A stretch of 64,000 nucleotides of DNA from Daejeonella sp. H1SJ63 (GTDB lineage: Bacteria; Bacteroidota; Bacteroidia; Sphingobacteriales; Sphingobacteriaceae): assembly GCF_029360775.1 (NCBI RefSeq), contig NZ_JARKMZ010000036.1:62001-126000 (forward strand), written 5' to 3'. This document shows, in pieces, positions 26,050 through 34,594 of this stretch; the first letter of the stretch is position 1, and each line of letters opens with the position of its first letter. A program made the translations under genes and the position numbers. The notes beneath the pieces are model-generated. The model was not told the DNA's origin, did not search any database, and was given only the letters and a program-made list of their open reading frames with translations.

Positions 26050-26974
26050 TGAAAATTCGTCTTACCTGGTATGTTTTTCTGTTTGTTCCCTCAAAATAGG
26101 TTCTGACATTAATTTCGGCTAAGATTCCGAACGTAATCAGCTGAATACCACCCAATAAAAAGATAAGTCCCAGAATCAGGAGTGGTTTTCCCCAGATGTC
26201 CTGTCCCATTAATTTCAGTACCAGCAGATATGCATTGATCAGAATTCCCAGTCCCAGCGAAATAAAACCCATGGTTCCGAAAAGGTGCATCGGCTTCTGG
26301 ATATATTTACGGAAGAACACCATGGTGATCAGATCCGACATCACTTTGAAAGTTCTGTTTAAGCCGTATTTGGATGTTCCATGGATTCGGGCATGATGCT
26401 TAACATCCACCTGAGTGATGCTTGCGCCCTGGAGTTTGGCCAGTACCGGAATAAAGCGGTGCAGCTCTCCGTAAATTCCAAGATCTTCGGCAATTTCACG
26501 CTTAAATACTTTGAGTGTACAGCCATAATCTTTGATGTAAACTCCGGTCATACGCCTGATAATGGCATTGGCGATTTTGGAAGGGATCTTACGAAGGAAC
26601 ATCCCATCCTGGCGGTTCGCACGGTTTCCTGCAACTACATCCCAGTCTTCTTCTATCAGTTTCTGAAGCATGAAAGGAATATCTGTGGGGTCGTTCTGAA
26701 GGTCGCCGTCAATCAATGCAATATATTTGCCTTTGGAATGGTCAATACCGGCAGTCATGGCTGTACTTTGTCCGTAGTTTTTACGTAATTCTACCAGATT
26801 TATCCGGTCGTCTGCATGTTCACGGATCATTTTCTGAGTTCCGTCATTTGATCCGTCATCCACAAAAACCACTTCATAATCCAGGTTCTGAAGGGCATCT
26901 CTAATCGCTGCGATCAGCGGGACAATGTTATCACGTTCATTTAAAACGGTGATGACTACAGATAGTTCTCTCAT
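26018..26974 (-). CDS. Polyprenyl-phosphate glycosyltransferase, GT2 (ArnC/DPM1-like)
   Basis: This 318-aa enzyme has an N-terminal GT-A domain with the metal motif DGDLQNDP and the early FVDDGSNDGT, and two C-terminal membrane helices (about residues 230-255 and 265-290). This is the layout of ArnC, GtrB and bacterial DPM synthases that load a sugar onto undecaprenyl phosphate. It overlaps the upstream GT39 gene by four bases (ATGA) and the downstream membrane gene by 32 bp. It would supply the lipid-linked donor for the GT39 enzyme. Confidence 0.92.
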   Translation of the reverse strand: MRELSVVITVLNERDNIVPLIAAIRDALQNLDYEVVFVDDGSNDGTQKMIREHADDRINLVELRKNYGQSTAMTAGIDHSKGKYIALIDGDLQNDPTDIPFMLQKLIEEDWDVVAGNRANRQDGMFLRKIPSKIANAIIRRMTGVYIKDYGCTLKVFKREIAEDLGIYGELHRFIPVLAKLQGASITQVDVKHHARIHGTSKYGLNRTFKVMSDLITMVFFRKYIQKPMHLFGTMGFISLGLGILINAYLLVLKLMGQDIWGKPLLILGLIFLLGGIQLITFGILAEINVRTYFEGTNRKTYQVRRIFNGQKEDLEHR

Positions 26975-28569
26975 TTTATCAGGTAAAGTTTGAGGTTCTG
27001 GTACTGTTTAACCAATATCGCATCCGGATTATCCGGATTTTTATCAAAGGTAAAATAATAACCCGGCATAGCATCGCTTTCTGTGAATTTCACCTGCTTC
27101 ATTCTGCTGCGCTGGATATAAAATATCAGACGGTCATGAAATGGAATATCAGGCTCGGAGGGATGATATCTGTAAAAATAAAGCGGCTGATCTTTGACAA
27201 TATGACCAATTTCAATTGCTGAATTTTTGAAATAATTATCCGTCATGTTTTCAAGCCGGTGGGGAAGAATGAACCAGCTGAATGCCAGTCTGACCATGAT
27301 CAGTAAAACAATAAAAGCGATGATCTTGCTGTCCTTCAGCCGGTAAAGTCCCCAACTGATCAGCGCACAGGCCAGCGTCAGAAATACGATCTTAAGATTC
27401 AGATGCGGAACATATTCATTCAGACCGAAAAAGAATGCTGCCGGAATCGCTAAAGTTACCGCTATAGCCAGAAATAGAATTATGCCATTAAATATCTTCT
27501 GTGTTTTTGGAAGAACTTCACGATAGGTATAATAGGCATGACTCCAGAGTATAAAAAGCAGGGGGTAGAGCATCAGCAGGTATCGCGGACGGGTTTGAGG
27601 CGATAACCAGTAGACCCAGATATTGGCAAGGAATACAATGGTTATGAAGGTCAGAAACGGGTTTTGTTTAATACCCCTGATGAATCCCCCGTGAAAACAG
27701 AACAGTAACAGCAAACTGGCAGGAAACAGATGAACTGCATGTTCGAAAGGGAAGGATATTACATGGATTAAGCTGGCCATGAATCCAAATTCAGTGGCTG
27801 TTCTTCTGCTGCTCTGATCCCAGATCGTACTGAGATATCCTTCCAGATTGGGGTTGTACTGGTAATAATTCCAGAAATAAGCGCCTATGATCAGCAGGCA
27901 GATGATACCGCTCAGAATATGCTGCCAGCTGAATAGTCTCTTGAAATTTTTTGTGTAAAGCAAAACAGCAATCAGTGTAAACCCCTGAAATACGATGGAT
28001 GGCATGCCCTTGCTGAGAAAAGTGATCGCGGTAATGATATAGGATGATAAAAACAGCAGCAACCATTTCTTCTGCTCCAGGAAATAGAAGATCAGCATAA
28101 AAGAGTTGAATGTCAGGCAGGAGTAAAGGATGTCAATATGCCCCAGCATGGAATCATAGATCAGCATGCGTCCGTTTACCAGGAAAAGGAGTGCGCTCAG
28201 GGCTGCAATACTTTTATTTTTCAGAAAGTAACTTACCCAGAAATAGATGTTTATGGCAAACAAAAACATCGGAATGATGGCAGGCAGGCGCGTGGTGAAT
28301 TCTGAAAAATTTCCTGTCAGGAGATAGAACCCCGCAAGGATCCAGTTGTAAAAGGGAGGCTTGTTGTAATAAAATTCTCCGCCTACAGTTGGTACCGAGA
28401 AATTATTGCTGAGAATCATTTCAAGTGCAACATTTGCCCGGGTAGGCTCATCTGCAAAGAGTGGTAAAAGGCCCAGATTGATGAAAAATGCCGGTATTGC
28501 CAGTAAAATGAGGATAAAGAATGCTTTTCCGGGATTTTGGATCAGGAAGGTTTCCAGCTTGTGCATCAT
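26971..28569 (-). CDS. GT39-type membrane glycosyltransferase (ArnT-like)
   Basis: A large multi-helix protein of about 532 aa. The first luminal loop contains the acidic pair and the motif LPLFADEPTRANVALEM, and further on YYNKPPFYNWILAGFYLL, typical of ArnT/PMT family enzymes that use polyprenyl-phosphate sugars. I start it at the ATG at 28569 (another ATG follows at 28566). The more upstream TTG at 28578 lies inside the -7 box TATCTTTG. The acceptor may be lipid A or another envelope component. It heads the operon with the GT2 and flippase-like genes. Confidence 0.88.
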   Translation of the reverse strand: MMHKLETFLIQNPGKAFFILILLAIPAFFINLGLLPLFADEPTRANVALEMILSNNFSVPTVGGEFYYNKPPFYNWILAGFYLLTGNFSEFTTRLPAIIPMFLFAINIYFWVSYFLKNKSIAALSALLFLVNGRMLIYDSMLGHIDILYSCLTFNSFMLIFYFLEQKKWLLLFLSSYIITAITFLSKGMPSIVFQGFTLIAVLLYTKNFKRLFSWQHILSGIICLLIIGAYFWNYYQYNPNLEGYLSTIWDQSSRRTATEFGFMASLIHVISFPFEHAVHLFPASLLLLFCFHGGFIRGIKQNPFLTFITIVFLANIWVYWLSPQTRPRYLLMLYPLLFILWSHAYYTYREVLPKTQKIFNGIILFLAIAVTLAIPAAFFFGLNEYVPHLNLKIVFLTLACALISWGLYRLKDSKIIAFIVLLIMVRLAFSWFILPHRLENMTDNYFKNSAIEIGHIVKDQPLYFYRYHPSEPDIPFHDRLIFYIQRSRMKQVKFTESDAMPGYYFTFDKNPDNPDAILVKQYQNLKLYLIK

Positions 28570-28575
28570 GGAAGG

Positions 28576-28583
28576 CAAAGATA
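28576..28583 (-). promoter_or_regulatory. -7 element of the GT39-GT2 operon
   Basis: The minus strand reads TATCTTTG (TAnnTTTG), six bases before the ATG at 28569. Transcription would start at or just before the start codon. Confidence 0.5.
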
Positions 28584-28590
28584 TAAAAGC

Positions 28591-28623
28591 AAAAGGGAGA
28601 TTTGTTTTTCAAATCTCCCTTTT
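28591..28623 (-). terminator. Intrinsic terminator after the L,D-transpeptidase gene
   Basis: A perfect 14-bp stem (28591-28604 with 28610-28623, core GGGAGATTTG) with a 5-base loop, flanked by A/T runs. It separates the L,D-transpeptidase gene from the GT39 promoter on the same strand and ends just before the -7 box. Confidence 0.85.
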
Positions 28624-28640
28624 CTTAAGCTTTAAGATGT

Positions 28641-29456
28641 TTAAATACTCGCCTGCAGCTTGCTGCCCGAGGAGATAAAGTTTGCTACTGCTATATTCTG
28701 ATCCAGAAATTCTGATCTGTATTGAACTGATGGTCCGTTTATAAATAAAACGGTCTGACCTTTAATTACATTGATAATGGTTTTTGTAAGCTCAACCGGT
28801 AGGGCAGGGCATCCGTGACTTCTGCCTAAACGGCCGGTTTGGTTAACAAACGACTGGCTTACATAATCTGCGCCATGGACTACTACGGCACGTTCTTTTG
28901 CATTGGTATTAAAACCTTTGTCGAGTCCATCCAGGCGCATTGAAAGTCCGTGCTTGCCTATATAGGTATCGCTGGTAACATAAAAACCCAGACTACTTTG
29001 GTGCGAATTAGGTTGATTGGAAAAACTGGTTGCTATATCCATTCCGCTGCCTCTGCCATGAGCAACAAGTGTATTGAATAATAATTTACTGCTTTCCAGA
29101 TCAATGATCCAAAGTCTTTTTTCACTGCTTTTCTTGCTGAAATCAATAATCGTCAGCACTGATTTCTGAGCAGAAAGTAACTGTGTTTTTTTAAGATTGT
29201 AATATCCGATCAATGCTTTTTTGAAAACATTCTGGTCTAAACCCGCCTTCGCTAAGCTAGCCTGTTCGTACATTGATGCAATGTGCTGATTAAATAATTC
29301 AGAGTTTAAATTGTTTTTGCTTACTGGAGTTTCTTTTGTTTTGCTGTTTGTGTTTGAAAAATTCAGATCTGATTTTTTAACTGATACCCAGCCGATAGCC
29401 GGAAGTGTGAATGCAAGCAGGAGAATGCTTAATACCCAGATTGATTGTTTCTTCAT
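28641..29456 (-). CDS. Murein L,D-transpeptidase catalytic-domain protein (YkuD_2 type)
   Basis: The 271-aa protein has an N-terminal signal or anchor helix (about residues 5-25) and a C-terminal catalytic domain. The catalytic pattern is HGxxY/x...SHGC: VVVHGADYV (H194) and RSHGCPALP (H214, C216). The YkuD_2 group typically has the early VAHGRGSGMDIATSFSN seen here. It would act on peptidoglycan stem peptides in the periplasm, either cross-linking or attaching proteins. It is a single gene with its own strong terminator. Confidence 0.88.
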   Translation of the reverse strand: MKKQSIWVLSILLLAFTLPAIGWVSVKKSDLNFSNTNSKTKETPVSKNNLNSELFNQHIASMYEQASLAKAGLDQNVFKKALIGYYNLKKTQLLSAQKSVLTIIDFSKKSSEKRLWIIDLESSKLLFNTLVAHGRGSGMDIATSFSNQPNSHQSSLGFYVTSDTYIGKHGLSMRLDGLDKGFNTNAKERAVVVHGADYVSQSFVNQTGRLGRSHGCPALPVELTKTIINVIKGQTVLFINGPSVQYRSEFLDQNIAVANFISSGSKLQASI

Positions 29457-29698
29457 ATTTCAGTTCTTCTTTAAACCTTGTTTTAACGGTTCTATTAATA
29501 AAATATTATTAAAAATGATGAGTACAGGTTTGCTATAGGCTTCTGAATTAAAACGGTACAAAGGTACGTAATATCTTTACCAGAATTGTCATGGTAGAGT
29601 AGAAAGCTTGTTACTGTATATGAGTGTCTTAGCTTTATTATGTTGCTTATTCAGTGCTTTCAGGGCAGGGTATTTCAGGCTGAAATCAGGCAATAAAA

Positions 29699-29722
29699 AA
29701 GCCTCCCGGTTAGGAGAGGCTT
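29699..29722 (-). terminator. Intrinsic terminator of glyS
   Basis: AAGCCTC (29699-29705) pairs with GAGGCTT (29716-29722), extended by two further GC pairs past one mismatch. On the minus strand the stem is followed by a run of six T. Confidence 0.85.
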
Positions 29723-29744
29723 GTTAAAATAGCATTTCAAATTA

Positions 29745-31205
29745 TTAGCTGAGCAGATTTTTCCAGCTTACCATTTTTCCGATGATGTTTTCCAGGTCTG
29801 TAGCAGATACACGTTCCTGCTCCATACTGTCGCGGTGTCTGATGGTAACTGTATTGTCTTCCAGAGTTTGATGATCTACCGTAACACAAACCGGCGTTCC
29901 TATTGCATCCTGTCTGCGGTAACGTTTACCGATTGAATCCTTTTCGTCATACTGAAGATTAAAATCCAGTTTTAACTGATCCATGATCTCCCTTGCTTTT
30001 TCAGGTAATCCGTCTTTTTTGGTTAAAGGGAAAACCGCTGCTTTTACAGGTGCCAGACAAGGATGTAAATGTAATACAGTACGTGAATCCTGTTTTTCGT
30101 CAGTGCTGAGATCCTGCTCTTCATAAGCATTGCAAAGAGTAAGTAGGAACATTCTGTCGAGTCCGATAGATGTTTCAATCACATAAGGGACATAGTTTTT
30201 GTTTTCCTGGGTATCGAAATACTGAAGTTTTTTGCCCGAGAATTTCTCATGCTGGCTCAGATCAAAATCAGTACGGCTGTGAATTCCTTCAACTTCCTTG
30301 AATCCAAACGGGAATTCGAACTCGATATCAACTGCCGCATTGGCATAATGCGCCAGCTTGGTATGGTCATGATAGCGATATTTATCTTTAATCGTGCCTA
30401 GTGCAAGATGCCATTTTAAACGGGCTTCCTTCCAGTGTGCGTACCATTCCATTTCTGTTCCCGGCTTTACAAAGAATTGCATTTCCATCTGTTCAAACTC
30501 ACGCATACGCATGATAAACTGTCGGGCAATTACCTCATTACGGAATGCTTTTCCTATTTGTGCAATTCCAAACGGAATTCTCATCCTGCCTGTTTTCTGT
30601 ACATTCAGGAAGTTGACGAAAATACCCTGTGCTGTTTCAGGACGAAGATAAACTTCGTCAGATCCCTCAGCCATAGCACCCATCTGAGTGGAGAACATCA
30701 GGTTAAATTGTCTGACATCAGTCCAGTTGCGGGTTCCGGAAACCGGACAAACAATCTCGTGTTCTTCAATCAGGGCCTTCAGCTTAGGCAGATCTTCTGC
30801 ATTGAGTGCAGCATCCATATCGGCCTGAAGCTTTTCAGCCTTGTCCAGTTTGCCGTCTTTGGCGTAACGGGCAATTTTATCTTCAATTAAATTATCAGCA
30901 CGGTAACGTTTTTTAGAATCCTTATTGTCGATCATAGGATCGGCGAAGCCATCTACGTGTCCGCTTGCTTTCCATACTTTAGGATGCATGAATATGGCTG
31001 CATCAATACCAACGATATTCTCGTTCATCTGCACCATACTTTTCCACCAGTAGGTTTTAATATTATTCTTCAATTCAGATCCCAGCTGCCCGTAATCATA
31101 TACTGCGCTCAGTCCGTCATAAATTTCACTTGAAGGGAATACAAAACCGTATTCCTTACTGTGAGAAACTACATTCTTAAAAAGTTCTTCGTTGTTTTTA
31201 CTCAT
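29745..31205 (-). CDS. glyS: Glycine--tRNA ligase (dimeric, eukaryotic/archaeal-like type)
   Basis: The 486-aa enzyme charges tRNA-Gly. Class II motifs are visible: CPVSGTRNWTDVRQFNLMF, YLRPETAQGIFVNF, IPFGIAQIGKAFRNE and the GLDRMF motif 3, followed by the anticodon-binding domain (LAPVKAAVFPLTKKDG). This is the single-chain dimeric type, not the alpha2beta2 GlyQ/GlyS type. The ATG lies eight bases after a TATCTTTG -7 box on the minus strand (31213-31220). Confidence 0.96.
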   Translation of the reverse strand: MSKNNEELFKNVVSHSKEYGFVFPSSEIYDGLSAVYDYGQLGSELKNNIKTYWWKSMVQMNENIVGIDAAIFMHPKVWKASGHVDGFADPMIDNKDSKKRYRADNLIEDKIARYAKDGKLDKAEKLQADMDAALNAEDLPKLKALIEEHEIVCPVSGTRNWTDVRQFNLMFSTQMGAMAEGSDEVYLRPETAQGIFVNFLNVQKTGRMRIPFGIAQIGKAFRNEVIARQFIMRMREFEQMEMQFFVKPGTEMEWYAHWKEARLKWHLALGTIKDKYRYHDHTKLAHYANAAVDIEFEFPFGFKEVEGIHSRTDFDLSQHEKFSGKKLQYFDTQENKNYVPYVIETSIGLDRMFLLTLCNAYEEQDLSTDEKQDSRTVLHLHPCLAPVKAAVFPLTKKDGLPEKAREIMDQLKLDFNLQYDEKDSIGKRYRRQDAIGTPVCVTVDHQTLEDNTVTIRHRDSMEQERVSATDLENIIGKMVSWKNLLS

Positions 31206-31212
31206 AACCCTG

Positions 31213-31220
31213 CAAAGATA
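31213..31220 (-). promoter_or_regulatory. -7 element of glyS
   Basis: The minus strand reads TATCTTTG, ending seven bases before the ATG at 31205; it continues as CAGGG, so the leader is very short. Confidence 0.5.
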
Positions 31221-31247
31221 GTATTGAAAATTAATTTTACCCGATGA

Positions 31248-31319
31248 TTAAGAATTAAGAATTACGAATTACGAATTACGAATATTCATTTCTAAATACT
31301 AACTACTAAATACTAAATT
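31248..31319. repeat. Heptad intergenic repeat locus C
   Basis: Five 7-bp units TTAMGAA run without a break over 31248-31282. After a GAATATTC palindrome come four 7-bp units CTAAMTA/CTAAATT over 31292-31319. The right array merges with the gldA -7 box (TAAATTTG, 31314-31321). It fills the gap between divergent glyS and gldA. Confidence 0.85.
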
Positions 31320-31321
31320 TG
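31314..31321 (+). promoter_or_regulatory. -7 element of gldA, overlapping the heptad array
   Basis: TAAATTTG fits TAnnTTTG and ends five bases before the ATG at 31326, so the message would be leaderless or nearly so. Confidence 0.5.
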
Positions 31322-31325
31322 CAGC

Positions 31326-32054
31326 ATGAGTATTCTGGTAGAAGATCTTTGTAAAACTTATAGTGAGCAAAAAGCATTGGACAGCATCTCATTCAGGGCT
31401 ATGCCGGGTTCGGTGCTTGGTTTTTTAGGCCCGAATGGGGCCGGAAAGTCAACTACTATGAAGATTCTTACCGGCTATATTCCCCAGACCTCGGGCAGGG
31501 CAGAAGTTTGTGGTTTTGATGTGAGCACCCATTCTATGGAGGTTCGCCGCCAAATTGGGTATCTTCCTGAGCATAATCCTCTTTATCTGGATATGTATGT
31601 CAGGGAGGCCCTGGGCTTTATCGGAGCCATCCATCAGACTGAAAATAAAGCAAGAAGAATAGATGAAGTGATTGAAATGTGCGGATTAGGTCAGGAACAA
31701 AACAAGAAGATCAGTGCTTTATCTAAAGGCTACAGACAACGTGTAGGTTTGGCGCAGGCCATTTTTTCAGATCCGCAGGTTTTGATTTTGGATGAACCTA
31801 CTTCAGGCCTGGATCCTAATCAGGTGATTGGAATCAGAAATCTGATCAGGGATCTGGCAACAACACGTACAGTTATCTTATCCACGCACATCATGCAGGA
31901 GGTAGAGGCTATTTGCCAGAATGTGATTATTATTGATCAAGGTAAAATTGTAGCTGATGATAAACTGACCGATCTGAGATTAAGCCATAATAACAAAAGT
32001 CTTGAAGATATTTTTATAGCTTTAACAGCCTCTCATGCTCATCAAACTTATTAA
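31326..32054 (+). CDS. gldA: Gliding-motility-type ABC transporter ATPase GldA
   Basis: This 242-aa ABC ATPase has Walker A GPNGAGKST, signature LSKGYRQRVGLAQA, Walker B VLILDEPTSGLD and a switch His in STHIM. It is followed by GldF and GldG homologues, the order that identifies the gliding-associated ABC transporter. In Flavobacterium these genes are connected to gliding, but related sets occur in non-gliding Bacteroidota, so motility cannot be concluded. The start is the ATG right after a -7 box. Confidence 0.9.
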   Translation: MSILVEDLCKTYSEQKALDSISFRAMPGSVLGFLGPNGAGKSTTMKILTGYIPQTSGRAEVCGFDVSTHSMEVRRQIGYLPEHNPLYLDMYVREALGFIGAIHQTENKARRIDEVIEMCGLGQEQNKKISALSKGYRQRVGLAQAIFSDPQVLILDEPTSGLDPNQVIGIRNLIRDLATTRTVILSTHIMQEVEAICQNVIIIDQGKIVADDKLTDLRLSHNNKSLEDIFIALTASHAHQTY

Positions 32055-32077
32055 TCCCCCATTTAATTAATTCTGAA

Positions 32078-32806
32078 GTGATCAGTATTTTCAATAAAGA
32101 AATCAGCGGTTTTTTCAGTTCAATGGTAGCCTATGTGATCATGGGGGTATTTCTGCTGGTTACCGGTTTATTTCTCTGGGTATTCCCTGATTCCAGTATT
32201 CTGGATTATGGTTACGCCGGATTAGACAGTTTTTTTAATATTTCTCCTTATTTGTTTATGTTCCTGATTCCGGCAATAACCATGCGTTCATTGGCAGAGG
32301 AACAAAAAGACGGAACATTCGAATTACTGGCTACACGGCCTCTCCGCGACTGGGATATCGTGCTCGGTAAGTTCTTTGCTTCTCTGGCTATTGTGATTCT
32401 GGCTCTGTTGCCAACTATCATTTATTATATTACGGTCTATCAGCTTGGGGTTACTCAGGGTAATGTAGATACCGGAGCAGTGATTGGTTCTTATCTGGGT
32501 TTGATATTTTTGGGGGCAGCTTTTACATCTATCGGACTTTTCACCTCATCGCTTTCTAAAAATCAGATCATAGCATTCACCTTCGCAGTTTTTCTTTCAT
32601 TTTTCGCTTTCAGCGGATTTGATTCTATGAGTTCGATTCTATCTCTGCAGGGCATTGCCGGGGTACTAACCGGATTGGGAATCAGTGAGCATTATCAGTC
32701 GATCAGCAGGGGAGTGCTTGATACAAGAGACCTGATCTATTTTTTGAGTTTTACAGCTCTGTTTCTTTTAATCACTAAAACGATTTTAGGAGGTAGAAAA
32801 TGGTAA
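32078..32806 (+). CDS. gldF: Gliding-type ABC transporter permease GldF
   Basis: The 242-aa permease has six helices (ABC2 type). The N-terminus ISIFNKEISGFFSSMVAYVIMGVF and the segment RSLAEEQKDGTFELLATRPLRDWDIVLGKF are typical of GldF and of NosY-like permeases. The start codon is GTG at 32078, giving the expected N-terminus. It overlaps gldG by seven bases, so they are co-translated. Confidence 0.9.
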   Translation: MISIFNKEISGFFSSMVAYVIMGVFLLVTGLFLWVFPDSSILDYGYAGLDSFFNISPYLFMFLIPAITMRSLAEEQKDGTFELLATRPLRDWDIVLGKFFASLAIVILALLPTIIYYITVYQLGVTQGNVDTGAVIGSYLGLIFLGAAFTSIGLFTSSLSKNQIIAFTFAVFLSFFAFSGFDSMSSILSLQGIAGVLTGLGISEHYQSISRGVLDTRDLIYFLSFTALFLLITKTILGGRKW

Positions 32807-34482
32807 ATCGTAAAAAAGCCGACCTAATTACTCTCGCAATTGCCATTGCGGTAATTCTTGTTATAAATTTTCTGGGCTCCCTGTTTTTTACGCGTATTGA
32901 TTTTACGTCAGAAAAGCGATATACCCTTTCGGATGTAACAAAAGATATTCTTAATTCGCTCGATGATAAGGTTCAGGTTACTGTTTATCTGGAAGGCGAG
33001 TTCCCTGCAGGTTTTAAGAGATTGCGAAACTCTACCAGAGATCTGCTCATAGATTTTGAAGCCTATTCTGATAACAGACTTCAGTTTGGTTTTGTTAATC
33101 CCATGTCGGGTGATCAGCAGGCTCAGGAACAGGCTTATCAGCAATTGCTTGAAAAAGGACTCGAGCCTACAAATCTGAGTGTAAAAACAGAGGATGGGAT
33201 GTCGCAGAAGATTATTTTCCCGGCTGCAATGATTACCTATAAAGGTGCGCAAATACCGGTTAAGCTTTTGCAGAACAGGACAGGTTCCAGTCCCGAGGAA
33301 GTTTTGAATAATTCAATTCAAAACCTGGAATATGCTTTTGCCAGTGCTGTGAAGAAGCTTAGTACCGGTGGTTCTGTACGTGTTGGTTTTACCGAAGGTC
33401 ATGGCGAATTAACAGATATGCAGCTTAGCGATGCCATTAAATCGCTGGGCGATTCTTATGAAGTTGGGCGGGTTAATCTTCAGACAATTCCATTCGGCGG
33501 ACTTGATCAGTTGAAGCTTTTGATTATTGCTAAACCTGATCAGGCCTTTTCTGAAGCCGAGAAATATAAAATAGATTATTTCCTGATGAAAGGAGGTAGA
33601 ATTATCTGGTCGCTTGATCAGGTAAATGCAGATCTGGATAGCTTAAGAGGGGCATCAGAGCAGCTTGCATTCCCGAAAAAACTGGATATCGATGATATGC
33701 TTTTCAAGTATGGGCTTCGTATGAATTATGATTTGCTGGCAGATATGAATTGTGCTCAGATACCTCTGAACGTAGGGGATATCGGAGGGCAATCACAGAT
33801 TCAAATGCTTCCCTGGTTGTTTTATCCGGTATTTGTTCCGGTATCAGCTCATCCGCTTGTAAAAAATCTGGATGGAATCCGTTCTGAATTTCCCGGAAGT
33901 ATCGACCTTATTGAATTGAAGAATGTGCATTCTGAAGTACTTCTGGCTTCCTCGCCATTCAGCAGGAAGATTGATGCACCTACGATGCTCTCATTGAATA
34001 TGGTTGAAAAGGAGCCTGATCCCGAACAATTTAAGGGCGTACCTAAGCCTTTTGCCGTTTTGCTTGAGGGTGAGTTTCCCTCTAATTTCAGAAACCGGCC
34101 GGTGCCGGAAGGGATCAATGAAAAGGTCAGCATTCCTGAAAAGAGCCGAAACGGTAAAATGATAGCTATTGCAGATGGGGATGTTTTTAAAAACCAGATC
34201 AATACCAAAGATGGCTCTCCGTATCCGCTTGGTTTCGACCGCTATACTCAGGAGCAATATGCCAACAAGAGTCTGCTGTTAAATGCTGCCGATTACCTGA
34301 CCGATGATTCAGGGATCATCAGCCTGCGTAATAAGGAAATTAAACTGCGTCTGCTCGACAGGGTAAAAATCCGACAGGAAAAAACCTTCTGGCAGCTGAT
34401 TAATATCGGATTGCCGCTGCTGATGTTGATAGCCTGTGGTATTTTTCAACATTACTACCGCATTAGGAAGTATACCCGTTAA
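32800..34482 (+). CDS. gldG: Gliding motility-associated protein GldG
   Basis: A 560-aa protein with one N-terminal helix (about residues 9-30), a long extracytoplasmic ABC_transp_aux-like domain (FTEGHGELTDMQLSDAIKSLGDSYEV and FLMKGGRIIWSLDQVNAD are characteristic) and one C-terminal helix (about 535-552) before a basic tail. It forms the ABC complex with GldA and GldF. The substrate of the transporter is unknown. Confidence 0.92.
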   Translation: MVNRKKADLITLAIAIAVILVINFLGSLFFTRIDFTSEKRYTLSDVTKDILNSLDDKVQVTVYLEGEFPAGFKRLRNSTRDLLIDFEAYSDNRLQFGFVNPMSGDQQAQEQAYQQLLEKGLEPTNLSVKTEDGMSQKIIFPAAMITYKGAQIPVKLLQNRTGSSPEEVLNNSIQNLEYAFASAVKKLSTGGSVRVGFTEGHGELTDMQLSDAIKSLGDSYEVGRVNLQTIPFGGLDQLKLLIIAKPDQAFSEAEKYKIDYFLMKGGRIIWSLDQVNADLDSLRGASEQLAFPKKLDIDDMLFKYGLRMNYDLLADMNCAQIPLNVGDIGGQSQIQMLPWLFYPVFVPVSAHPLVKNLDGIRSEFPGSIDLIELKNVHSEVLLASSPFSRKIDAPTMLSLNMVEKEPDPEQFKGVPKPFAVLLEGEFPSNFRNRPVPEGINEKVSIPEKSRNGKMIAIADGDVFKNQINTKDGSPYPLGFDRYTQEQYANKSLLLNAADYLTDDSGIISLRNKEIKLRLLDRVKIRQEKTFWQLINIGLPLLMLIACGIFQHYYRIRKYTR

Positions 34483-34594
34483 ATTGTATATTTTTGGATT
34501 GTAAAAACCGTTGATAATAATTTTGTCCGGCGGATAATGGCTGATTAGGAACTACCGAAAAGCTTTACTATTATTGTTTTTCAGATATTTGAAT

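Noticed and set aside
31326..34482. Proof of gliding motility from gldAFG
   Set aside because: These genes also occur in non-gliding relatives, and other gld/spr genes are not in the window.
34574..34594. Longer start of dnaN at TTG 34574
   Set aside because: Adds seven residues not in the family; the ATG at 34595 gives the standard MRFIVS start.
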